Positions 1-5,361 of a stretch of DNA of 5,733 bases are shown piece after piece. Location of the stretch: NCBI GenBank assembly GCA_030836925.1, contig JAUPLK010000120.1:1-5733 (forward strand), written 5' to 3'. A model generated the notes under the pieces. The model ran no database searches and was not told the DNA's origin. It worked only from the letters and a program-made list of their open reading frames with translations. This stretch comes from Pseudomonadota bacterium (lineage in GTDB: Bacteria; Pseudomonadota; Gammaproteobacteria; Steroidobacterales; GCA-2729495). The translations under genes were made by a program, and so were the position numbers. How positions within the stretch are numbered: the first letter of the stretch is position 1; each line of letters starts with the position of its first letter.

Positions 1-1
1 G

Positions 2-2983
2 GGCGCGGCGACCGGCTCTGGCGGCGAGCTGCGTGACGAGGGGGCGACGGGCCGCGGCGGGCGGCCGAAGGCGGGCCTGACCGGCTTCAGCGTGTCGAAT
101 CTGGCCGTGCCCGGCTGGCGGCAGCCCTGGGAGTTCAGCCCCGGTCGGCCGGAGCGTATCGCCAGCCCGCTGCAGATCATGCTCGAGGGGCCGATCGGGG
201 CCGCCTCGTTCAATAACGAGTTTGGCCGGCCGAACATCGTTGGCTACTTCCGCAGCTACGAGCAGCCCGACGCGTCCGGCAAAGCCTCGGCGCGCGGTTA
301 TCACAAGCCGATCATGATTGCCGGCGGCCTCGGCAATATTTCCGGTGCCGATGTCGAAAAGGCCGAGGTGCCGGTGGGTGCATTGCTGATCGTGCTCGGC
401 GGCCCGGCGATGCTGATCGGTCTCGGCGGCGGCGCTGCCTCGTCAGTGGGCAGCGGCACGAGTGCCGCCGACCTCGACTTCGCCTCGGTCCAGCGCGGCA
501 ATCCGGAGATCGAGCGGCGCGCGCAACAGGTCATCGAGGCCTGCCGCGCACGCGCAGCGCTGGAAGGCGTGCCCAACCCGATAGTCATGCTGCACGATGT
601 GGGTGCCGGTGGCCTTTCCAACGCGGTGCCGGAGCTGGTCGATCACAGTCATCGCGGTGCGAGCATCGAGCTGCGCGAGATTCCGAATGCAGAGCCCGGC
701 ATGTCGCCGCTGGAGATCTGGTGCAATGAAGCCCAGGAGCGTTACGTGCTGGCCATCGAACCGGTTGATCTGGACTGGTTTGCTGCCGTCTGTGCGCGCG
801 AACGCTGTCCACATGCGGTGCTTGGCAGTCTGGACGACAGCGGCCGGCTGATCGTCACGGACCGTGAACTCGGCGAACGGCCGGTGGACATGCTGCTGGA
901 AACGCTGCTCGGCAAGGCACCGCAGATGCAGCGCCGGATCGAGCGCTGCCCGACGCCGGAACTGCCGCTGGATCTCGCCGGCATCGATCTGACCGAGGCC
1001 TGCCTGCGTGTGCTGCGCATGCCGGTGGTTGCCGACAAGTCCTTCCTGATCAACATCGGTGACCGCACCGTCGGTGGCCTGGTCGCACGTGACCAGTTCG
1101 TCGGTCCCTGGCAGGTGCCGGTCAGCGATGTGGGCGTGACCGCCCTTGGTTTCGAGACCTTTGCCGGTGAGGCGATGGCGATGGGCGAGCGTGCGCCAGT
1201 CGCACTCATCGATGCGCCGGCCTCCGGTCGTCTCGCCGTCGGTGAGGCGCTGACCAACATCGCCTCGGCATCCATTGCCGACCTGGCCAGCGTGCGTTTG
1301 TCGGCCAACTGGATGGCGGCTGCCGGCAGTCCGGGCGAGGACGAGCGGCTCTACGCCACCGTCGATGCGGTCAGCGCACTATGCCGCGCACTGAAGATCG
1401 CAATCCCGGTCGGCAAGGATTCATTGTCGATGCAGACGCGCTGGACGGAGGCGGGCGTCAGTCATGCGGTGGTGGCGCCGGTCTCGCTGGTGGTCTCGGC
1501 CTTTGCACCGGTCGACGACGTGCGCCGCACGCTGACGCCGCAACTGTGCGCCGATGCCGACACCAGCCTGCTGCTCATCGACCTGGGTGGTGGCCGCAAT
1601 CGCCTCGGTGCCTCGGTGCTGGCGCAGGCTTTCATGCGCAGCGGTGGTCGCGTACCCGATCTCGATGAGCCGGCCCGGATCGCGGCGCTGTTTGCCGGTG
1701 TGCAGGCGCTCCGGGCGCAGGACCTGCTGCTCGCCTGTCACGACCGCAGCGATGGCGGCCTGTTCGTCACGCTGTGCGAGATGGCGTTTGCCGGCAAGAC
1801 CGGTCTGGATATCAAGCTCCCGGCCAACGCTGCTGATGGCGTGCTCGCTGCCCTGTTTGCCGAGGAACTGGGCATGGTTCTGCAGGTGCGCGATGCCGAT
1901 CTCGGTGCGGTGCAGGCGATTCTCGCGCAGCATGGCCTCGCGGATCTTACGACCTGCGTCGCAGGGGTCACGCTCGCCGACCGGATCCGCATCCTGGCCG
2001 GTGATGCGGTGCTGCTCGACCAGACGCGTACCGAATTGCGCCGCTGCTGGTCGGAGCTGTCGTGGCGCATGCAGGCCTTGCGCGACAACCCGGAAGCTGC
2101 AGACGAGGCCTGGCAGGTGCTGCTCGATGCCGATGATCCGGGGCTGAGTCCGCAGGCCGCATTCGATCCGGCCGAGGACGTGGCCGCACCACTGATCCGC
2201 ATCGGCCGGCGTCCGCGCGTTGCGATCCTGCGCGAGCAGGGCGTCAACAGCCAACTCGAGATGGCCGCCGCCTTTCAGCGCGCGGGCTTCGAGGCGGTGG
2301 ATGTGCACATGACAGATCTGCTGGCCGGGCGCCGCGACCTGCGCGAGTTTGCCGGCCTGGCGGCCTGCGGCGGCTTTTCCTATGGCGACGTGCTCGGTGC
2401 CGGCGGTGGCTGGGCCAAGTCGATCCTGTTCAATCCGCGCGTGCGCGAGGAGTTTGCCAACTTCTTCGCGCGCAGCGACAGCTTCACGCTCGGCGTGTGC
2501 AATGGTTGCCAGATGTTGTCGGTGCTCGCCGAACTGATTCCCGGTGCCGCGCACTGGCCGCGATTCCGTGCCAACCGTTCGGGCCAGTTCGAGGCACGCC
2601 TCAGCCTGGTCGAGGTGCTGCCTTCACGGTCGGTGTTGCTCGAAGGCATGGCGGGCAGCCGGCTGCTGGTGCCGACCTCGCACGGCGAGGGGCGTGCCGA
2701 ATTTGCACAGCCAGGCGATTTCGCGGCGTGCGAGAGCGACGCACAGCTGGCGATTCGCTACATCGACAATCGCGGTGCGCCGGCCAGCCTGTATCCCGCC
2801 AATCCCAACGGTTCACCGGGTGGCATTGCCGGCCTGTGCTCGGCCGATGGCCGGGTCACGATCCTGATGCCGCATCCCGAACGCGTACAGCGCAGCGTGC
2901 AGCACTCCTGGCATCCAGCCGGCTGGAGCGACGACGGCCCGTGGCTGCGGCTGTTCCGCAACGCGCGGGTGTTCGTGGGCTAG
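2..2983 (+). CDS. purL: Phosphoribosylformylglycinamidine synthase (FGAM synthase), 5'-truncated by window edge
   Basis: PurL makes formylglycinamidine ribonucleotide from FGAR, ATP and glutamine, the fourth step of cytoplasmic de novo purine synthesis. The frame is open from position 2 and begins inside the conserved GAATGSGGELRDEGATGRG segment. The first start-like codon (GTG at 92) is therefore internal, and roughly 300 N-terminal residues of the ~1290-residue large form lie upstream. Visible blocks include GGPAMLIGLGGGAASS and HDVGAGGLSNA of the synthetase core, then KSFLINIGDRTVGGLVARDQ, PVGKDSLSMQT and HDRSDGGLF of its second half. The C-terminal class I glutaminase domain starts near RPRVAILREQGVNSQ (about 2211). 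Its nucleophile Cys in GVCNGCQ is encoded at 2498-2500, and the catalytic His/Glu of MPHPE at 2873-2881. No frameshift or missing key residue is seen. It ends NARVFVG, as expected for the family. The stop TAG is embedded in a REP-like half unit. Confidence 0.97.
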   Translation, partial: GAATGSGGELRDEGATGRGGRPKAGLTGFSVSNLAVPGWRQPWEFSPGRPERIASPLQIMLEGPIGAASFNNEFGRPNIVGYFRSYEQPDASGKASARGYHKPIMIAGGLGNISGADVEKAEVPVGALLIVLGGPAMLIGLGGGAASSVGSGTSAADLDFASVQRGNPEIERRAQQVIEACRARAALEGVPNPIVMLHDVGAGGLSNAVPELVDHSHRGASIELREIPNAEPGMSPLEIWCNEAQERYVLAIEPVDLDWFAAVCARERCPHAVLGSLDDSGRLIVTDRELGERPVDMLLETLLGKAPQMQRRIERCPTPELPLDLAGIDLTEACLRVLRMPVVADKSFLINIGDRTVGGLVARDQFVGPWQVPVSDVGVTALGFETFAGEAMAMGERAPVALIDAPASGRLAVGEALTNIASASIADLASVRLSANWMAAAGSPGEDERLYATVDAVSALCRALKIAIPVGKDSLSMQTRWTEAGVSHAVVAPVSLVVSAFAPVDDVRRTLTPQLCADADTSLLLIDLGGGRNRLGASVLAQAFMRSGGRVPDLDEPARIAALFAGVQALRAQDLLLACHDRSDGGLFVTLCEMAFAGKTGLDIKLPANAADGVLAALFAEELGMVLQVRDADLGAVQAILAQHGLADLTTCVAGVTLADRIRILAGDAVLLDQTRTELRRCWSELSWRMQALRDNPEAADEAWQVLLDADDPGLSPQAAFDPAEDVAAPLIRIGRRPRVAILREQGVNSQLEMAAAFQRAGFEAVDVHMTDLLAGRRDLREFAGLAACGGFSYGDVLGAGGGWAKSILFNPRVREEFANFFARSDSFTLGVCNGCQMLSVLAELIPGAAHWPRFRANRSGQFEARLSLVEVLPSRSVLLEGMAGSRLLVPTSHGEGRAEFAQPGDFAACESDAQLAIRYIDNRGAPASLYPANPNGSPGGIAGLCSADGRVTILMPHPERVQRSVQHSWHPAGWSDDGPWLRLFRNARVFVG

Positions 2984-3017
2984 GAGCGCCTTCCTGTGGG
3001 AGCGGCTTCAGCCGCGA
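2981..3017 (+). repeat. REP-like palindromic unit plus a half unit, directly behind purL
   Basis: A complete unit, tgtgggagcggcttcagccg followed by cga, occupies 2995-3017. Its core folds as gcggct-tc-agccgc (3002-3015). Just before it, 2981-2993 (taggagcgccttc) matches the 5' half of the same kind of unit, so this is a one-and-a-half copy cluster. Closely related units lie on the opposite strand at 4567-4613. Sequences of this shape are dispersed intergenic REP elements in many gammaproteobacteria, usually mobilised in trans by RAYT-type Y1 transposases. No RAYT gene is in this window. Assignment rests on the shape and the three related copies seen here. Confidence 0.75.
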
Positions 3018-3043
3018 TTGCCCGCCAGAACAATCGCGGCTGA
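3008..3043. terminator. Perfect 13-bp hairpin downstream of purL, possible factor-assisted terminator
   Basis: tcagccgcgattg (3008-3020) is perfectly complemented by caatcgcggctga (3031-3043) around a 10-base loop. The left arm is shared with the smaller REP hairpin at 3002-3015, so the two folds are mutually exclusive. It is well placed to end or stabilise purL mRNA, and also the leftward transcript ending at 3055. No T-run follows on either strand, so it is not a canonical intrinsic terminator. Confidence 0.45.
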
Positions 3044-3054
3044 TCCCTGAATAA

Positions 3055-3276
3055 TCAGTGGTAGCGGCTCACCCCGACGTTATGGGAGCCGGGGTCTCCG
3101 GCTGCGCTGAGCGTTTGCCCGGCAAACGCGCGTACGGTCGGACTGCTGCCCTCCAACCAGGCATCCCTTGGCAGGATATCGAGACACTGGGTCGGTGCAT
3201 GGAGATTGAGTGGCTCGCTCAGTGCCACGTTCGCTACCAATATCAGCAGGCTGAACAACCCGTTGTTCAGCCTCAT
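3055..3276 (-). CDS. Small putative secreted protein, 73 aa, unknown family
   Basis: I do not recognise this protein. From the ATG at 3276 it begins MRLNNGLFSLLILVANVALS followed by EP. That is a short basic N-terminus, a hydrophobic core and a good signal-peptidase site (ALS, then EP), which would release a ~53-residue mature peptide with one cysteine (CLDIL). The C-terminal half is polar and rich in Gly/Ser. The ATG overlaps the stop of the 28-codon ORF by four bases (ATGA), and no Shine-Dalgarno precedes it, so translation may be coupled. The same frame is open upstream to a GTG at 3363, which would give 102 aa and also overlap the preceding gene's stop (GTGA). That start sits only one base from GGAGG and would bury the signal peptide. 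Codons 2-9 lie in a perfect 12-bp palindrome. The region is dense in inverted repeats, so it might instead be a structured non-coding stretch. Confidence 0.42.
   Translation of the reverse strand: MRLNNGLFSLLILVANVALSEPLNLHAPTQCLDILPRDAWLEGSSPTVRAFAGQTLSAAGDPGSHNVGVSRYH
3071..3129. repeat. Cluster of three inverted repeats at the 3' end of the small secreted-protein ORF
   Basis: The arms gcgtttgcc (3111-3119) and ggcaaacgc (3121-3129) are perfect around one base. agccgg (3087-3092) pairs with ccggct (3098-3103). accccg (3071-3076) pairs with cggggt (3090-3095), and this fold competes with the previous one. With the REP hairpin at 3008-3043 they make the last part of the leftward transcript highly structured. 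No poly-T tract is present. Confidence 0.5.
3248..3273. repeat. Perfect 12-bp inverted repeat with 2-base spacer, abutting a start codon
   Basis: The arms aggctgaacaac (3248-3259) and gttgttcagcct (3262-3273) are exact reverse complements separated by cc. On the leftward transcript this would be a 12-bp stem starting immediately after the ATG of the 73-residue ORF (3276-3274). It could act as an mRNA hairpin controlling initiation or as a DNA operator. The inverted repeat is seen directly; its function is inferred. Confidence 0.6.
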
Positions 3277-3359
3277 CGCACGAGAAATATCTGTATGCGC
3301 TGCACCAGCGACGGAAAGCCTAAGAAACGCCAAGCATTCAGGCGAATTAACAACACCAT
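3273..3359 (-). CDS. 28-codon ORF linking the membrane gene to the secreted-protein ORF
   Basis: ATG at 3359 follows the TGA of the upstream membrane gene with no gap (TGAATG). It has a strong Shine-Dalgarno, GGAGG at 3369-3365, with five bases of spacing. The product would be MVLLIRLNAWRFLGFPSLVQ and eight further residues, a small basic and hydrophobic peptide. Its TGA overlaps the next ATG by four bases. The placement suggests a coupling leader or a microprotein. It is short enough to be chance; the ribosome-binding site and the two junctions are the only support. Confidence 0.33.
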   Translation of the reverse strand: MVLLIRLNAWRFLGFPSLVQRIQIFLVR

Positions 3360-3629
3360 TCACCCCTCCAGATCCCGGTGTTTCTGTGTTTGATTAGTTG
3401 CCTTTATCAGAGGCGCCGTCAATGTGAACCAGATTAGCACGGCGACAATGACTGCGATCAAAAGGCCCATCCACAATATGTAGAACGCCCACGCAACCGT
3501 TAAGGTCCCGTCAATATAGTTTGCAATCAAAAAAATCGCGCTCATAGCTATCCATACTGGTAGCGCAATCAAAACCAAGTGTCCTAATAGAGTCGTGCTA
3601 CACCACTTCAGAACATTCTGACGCGCCAT
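3360..3629 (-). CDS. Small two-helix inner-membrane protein, 89 aa, unknown function
   Basis: The sequence starts MARQNVLKWC. It has two clear transmembrane segments, about residues 13-37 (LLGHLVLIALPVWIAMSAIF region) and 44-70 (VAWAFYILWMGLLIAVIVAV region), joined by the short loop NYIDGTLT. The basic N-terminus and the tail KATNQTQKHRDLEG suggest both ends are cytoplasmic. The ATG at 3629 is chosen because GGAGG (3641-3637) lies seven bases before it. The open frame continues upstream to 3776, but those codons encode a transposase-tail relic. Base composition is much lower in GC than purL, suggesting transfer. It appears to be the first gene of a leftward cluster with the 28-codon and 73-residue ORFs. 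The family is not recognised; a holin-like, toxin-like or immunity role cannot be told apart from sequence alone. Confidence 0.68.
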   Translation of the reverse strand: MARQNVLKWCSTTLLGHLVLIALPVWIAMSAIFLIANYIDGTLTVAWAFYILWMGLLIAVIVAVLIWFTLTAPLIKATNQTQKHRDLEG

Positions 3630-3635
3630 GCCATA

Positions 3636-3776
3636 TCCTCCACCCAGGCGCAGAGCGCTGAGGGGTGTTTGAGCTTGCAAGACCGAGTGAAACCGATGCC
3701 AGTTGTAGTGATGGCTATAAGCGTTGAGAACATGGACTCCCTGGTTGGAGTGCTGGTAGGTAGAGAAATCAGCACA
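3636..3776 (-). pseudogene. C-terminal relic of an IS481-family transposase
   Basis: The leftward frame reads LNAYSHHYNWHRFHSVLQAQ and then TPLSALRLGG. This matches the end of the IS481-type DDE integrase core, typically HHYNWHRPHSALGG-TPISRL. A TAG at 3779-3777 cuts the frame on the N-terminal side. The DDE catalytic residues lie upstream in intact proteins and are absent here. The usual last ten or so residues after SRL are also missing, replaced by GYGM, where the membrane gene begins. An IS3-group origin is a weaker alternative because those also end in an YN..RPHSAL motif. No terminal inverted repeats or target duplication were found by eye. Confidence 0.68.
3637..3641 (-). promoter_or_regulatory. 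Shine-Dalgarno GGAGG deciding the start of the 89-aa membrane gene
   Basis: GGAGG lies seven bases before the ATG at 3629. It falls inside the last Gly codons of the transposase relic, so it either arose from or was brought next to the IS remnant. It supports a start at 3629 over any upstream in-frame codon. Confidence 0.6.
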
Positions 3777-3912
3777 CTACCCGAAGCGGCGATTGCGACT
3801 GTACTTTGCCATATCCGCAGCCGTGTTTGTATGCTGGATCGCGTTCTCGATCTTTATTAGGAATGCCTTTTTCAACGGGCCCATAGGTTGTTGTCCGCAA
3901 AATGAAATATAG
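3760..3912 (+). pseudogene. Membrane-protein fragment lacking a normal start codon
   Basis: An open stretch after the TAG at 3757 encodes 50 residues including KRRLRLYFAISAAVFVCWIA, then FSIFIRNAFFNGPIGCCPQN. That is a basic patch, one clear transmembrane helix and a tail with two adjacent cysteines. It ends at the TAG 3910-3912, overlapping the next start by 11 bases. There is no ATG; the only usable in-frame starts are weak, such as TTG at 3793, which would give 39 aa, and no Shine-Dalgarno is seen. Its left end meets the transposase relic on the opposite strand, so I read it as the 3' part of a gene whose 5' end was lost there. It could be a genuine TTG-started miniprotein. Confidence 0.4.
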
Positions 3913-4117
3913 CAACTTAAACAGACCAGCCTGGTATCTGGCTTGGTCCCGTTTTCTGATGTGGGTTGAGTTAATCCTATTAGTGTTCTGTGTTACAGGC
4001 GCCGTAGTGGCATCGATTCTCTACCCAAGCCATGCGCTTACCGGGATTGGGATAATACTGGTGTGTGTTGCACGATTGGTGTATGTCCTAAGGCGAAACA
4101 TTATGAGGAAAATGTAG
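3902..4117 (+). CDS. Small two-helix membrane protein, 71 aa, unknown function
   Basis: Starting MKYSNLNRPAWYLAWSRFLM, it has hydrophobic segments at about residues 19-40 (WVELILLVFCVTGAVVASIL) and 46-63 (LTGIGIILVCVARLVYV), with a short YPSHA turn and a basic tail RRNIMRKM. This suggests a hairpin with both ends in the cytoplasm. The ATG overlaps the end of the preceding membrane fragment by 11 bases. The upstream ribosome-binding site is weak, so coupling to that frame may once have helped. The counted GC of its first line is about 42%, far below purL. It is not recognisably similar to the leftward 89-residue protein beyond the shared two-helix plan. Confidence 0.6.
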   Translation: MKYSNLNRPAWYLAWSRFLMWVELILLVFCVTGAVVASILYPSHALTGIGIILVCVARLVYVLRRNIMRKM

Positions 4118-4211
4118 CCCGGAGATGTCCTACGTGCCGTGGGAAGTCCAGACCGGCCCTCGGGTCCAATCAGGGCAATCCGGCCAGAAACCCCGCTTTG
4201 CCATTCTTGCG

Positions 4212-4236
4212 CCATGGGCTAGCCTGTTGCCCATGG
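4212..4236 (+). promoter_or_regulatory. Hairpin enclosing the likely start codon of the coiled-coil gene
   Basis: ccatgggc (4212-4219) is exactly complemented by gcccatgg (4229-4236) around a nine-base loop. The ATG at 4233 lies in the right arm, so it would be paired in the mRNA. The left arm contains a decoy ATG-GGC-TAG mini-frame. It could restrain initiation; no function is demonstrated. Confidence 0.35.
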
Positions 4237-4553
4237 ACTATTTGTACTCGCTGTACGATGCTCTCCTGAGCATCCACGTCCCGAACGACAAGGCTCGGGC
4301 AGTGGTGGATGCCATGGAGCGGGACATGGGAACGACAATTGCCACCAAGGCAGACCTGCAGATCCTAAGGCAGGACCTCACGTCACTGGTGAACAGCAAC
4401 GTCAGCGACTTGCGCCACGAACTGCGGTACGAAACAGGGCTGGTTCGCAAGGACATGGAACTGCTCTCCAGCCGGATGGTCGTTCAGCTTGGATCCATGC
4501 TGGTAGTTGGTTTCGGCGTGATGATTGCGGCGCTGAAATTCCTGCTGAGCTGA
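4233..4553 (+). CDS. Coiled-coil protein with C-terminal membrane anchor, DUF1640/CCDC90-like, 106 aa
   Basis: From ATG 4233 it reads MDYLYSLYDALLSIHVPNDK, then ARAVVDAMERDMGTTIATKADLQ as the conserved head. A heptad-rich helix follows from about residues 36-80 (LRQDLTSLVNSNVSDLRHEL and onward) and a C-terminal transmembrane helix at about 82-104 (MVVQLGSMLVVGFGVMIAAL). This plan resembles small bacterial proteins grouped with DUF1640/CCDC90, whose bacterial role is unknown. An upstream in-frame ATG at 4125 would add 36 low-complexity residues (MSYVPWEVQTGPRV...) that do not look like the family, so I prefer 4233 although its Shine-Dalgarno is poor and it sits in a hairpin. It is followed within 14 bases by REP-like repeats. 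The family assignment is from memory of the motif pattern and is moderate. Confidence 0.68.
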   Translation: MDYLYSLYDALLSIHVPNDKARAVVDAMERDMGTTIATKADLQILRQDLTSLVNSNVSDLRHELRYETGLVRKDMELLSSRMVVQLGSMLVVGFGVMIAALKFLLS

Positions 4554-4566
4554 GGGCAAGCAGGGA

Positions 4567-4613
4567 TCGCGCCTGAAGGCGCTCCCACAGTCGCGGCTGA
4601 AGCCGCTCCTACC
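4567..4613 (-). repeat. Two tandem REP-like units, inverted relative to the unit behind purL
   Basis: Two 23-base units one base apart lie at 4567-4589 (tcgcgcctgaaggcgctccc aca) and 4591-4613 (tcgcggctgaagccgctcct acc). Each has a self-complementary core. Read on the minus strand they match the unit at 2995-3017, and compensating changes keep the first unit's stem (gcgcct/aggcgc instead of gcggct/agccgc). The minus-strand tail gatccctg also appears after the purL-side hairpin at 3043-3050. They lie between the convergent ends of the coiled-coil gene and the antitoxin gene and may protect or terminate either transcript. Confidence 0.78.
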
Positions 4614-4656
4614 GGAGTTTGCTGACCTTTGTGGGGAAAGGCACCTTTATCGGCTT

Positions 4657-4962
4657 TCACGCAAGTGCCGCCAGGCCCTTGTCGTTAACGAGGTTCAGGA
4701 GTTTCAACGATGGCCCGTTGGGCTTCTTCTGACCCTGCTCCCATTTCTGCACGGTGGATGCACTGGTATTCAGGTAAGCCGCGAACACCGCCTGACTGGC
4801 CTTGTTGCGCGTGCGCAGGCGCTTGATCTGTGCAGCACTCAGGTTCCTGACCGGCGGGAGGCACAGCACATCGAACTCGCGCATGGTCTTGGGGTTCATC
4901 ACGCCCGCACTGTGCAAGCCTTCTGCCGTCTTGTGCACCGTATCCAGGATCTTCTTAGCCAT
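4657..4962 (-). CDS. higA: XRE-family antitoxin of a HigBA-type module
   Basis: This 101-residue protein has an N-terminal part with a conserved TMREFDVLCLPPVRNLSAAQ motif, then a helix-turn-helix at about residues 55-77 (ASQAVFAAYLNTSASTVQKW EQG) and a short C-terminal helix ending LLNLVNDKGLAALA. In this family the N-terminal region binds and silences the toxin, and the HTH represses the operon. It lies downstream of the toxin and overlaps its stop by eight bases. I choose ATG 4962 because GAGG (4975-4972) is nine bases upstream; the in-frame ATG at 4968 is only three bases away from it and would add MT. The gene symbol is by family and not a proven orthology. Confidence 0.87.
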   Translation of the reverse strand: MAKKILDTVHKTAEGLHSAGVMNPKTMREFDVLCLPPVRNLSAAQIKRLRTRNKASQAVFAAYLNTSASTVQKWEQGQKKPNGPSLKLLNLVNDKGLAALA

Positions 4963-5335
4963 CGTCATTTACCTCGATCTCGATAAGTTCGCCAGCCTTC
5001 AGCGCCTTGCTTAGCGACGTTGCTGCGTAGCCCAGCAATTCCTTTGCCAACAACTTCAACGCCTGCAGTTCTTTTTCACTGACGTTACCGCGTTCGTTTT
5101 TGGCAAAGCCGTAAATGAAAAATGCCCTGTCACCTTGCTTGAAAGCAACCACGGTCCGGGCGCTGCCGCGCTTCCCGTGGCCCGGCAAGGCCACCCGCTT
5201 CTTGACCACCTGACCACCCAAATGGGCATCGATCAGGCCTCGTTCCATTTCAACCACAGCCGTACAAAGTGGCTCGTCGCCAAGACCCTCACCTTTTGCC
5301 CACTTGGCGAAGGCCTTGGTTTTAAAGGCCTGCAT
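4955..5335 (-). CDS. higB: RelE/HigB-like type II toxin (PF06296-type)
   Basis: The 126-residue protein begins MQAFKTKAFAKWAKGEGLGD, the usual start of this RelE-superfamily branch. It carries MERGLIDAHLGGQVVKKRVA (30-49), GKRGSARTVVAFKQGDRAFF (54-73) and IYGFAKNERGNVSEKELQAL (74-93), followed by two C-terminal helices. Relatives are ribosome-associated mRNA-cleaving toxins; this toxin's activity is inferred. Length and motifs look complete, so it is probably functional. Toxin-first order with an overlapping XRE antitoxin is the HigBA layout. The ATG at 5335 has no obvious Shine-Dalgarno, consistent with a low toxin translation rate. A palindrome 27 bases upstream is the likely autoregulatory operator. 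Confidence 0.87.
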   Translation of the reverse strand: MQAFKTKAFAKWAKGEGLGDEPLCTAVVEMERGLIDAHLGGQVVKKRVALPGHGKRGSARTVVAFKQGDRAFFIYGFAKNERGNVSEKELQALKLLAKELLGYAATSLSKALKAGELIEIEVNDDG

Positions 5336-5361
5336 GGACGTTGCCCATCATTGAAACATGA

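Noticed and set aside
1421..2554. Long open frame (377 codons) on the minus strand within purL
   Set aside because: It is a shadow of the high-GC purL coding frame, which shows family motifs throughout; the minus-strand product has no recognisable domain.
92..2983. Start of purL at GTG 92
   Set aside because: The conserved PurL segment GAATGSGGELRDEGATGRG is encoded in the same frame from position 2, so the gene begins outside the window.
3058..3393. Rightward open frame opposite the small secreted-protein ORF
   Set aside because: No signal, motif or ribosome-binding site; its composition is that of an antisense shadow, and the leftward frame has a signal peptide and tight gene junctions.
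3669..3860. TTG-started rightward frame opposite the transposase relic
   Set aside because: The minus strand carries a recognisable transposase tail here, and the rightward translation has no motif; the better rightward candidate is the membrane fragment in a different frame.
3240..3900. Integron-type attC sites or a CRISPR array in the small-gene block
   Set aside because: The palindromes present do not have the paired R/L boxes of attC, and there are no regularly spaced identical repeats.
4021..4215. Minus-strand 64-codon frame with PEGRSGLPTARRTSPGYIF
   Set aside because: It lies opposite the end of the 71-aa membrane gene and the start region of the coiled-coil gene, with no start signal; it looks like a spurious translation of intergenic sequence containing a gtagcccgga-type motif.
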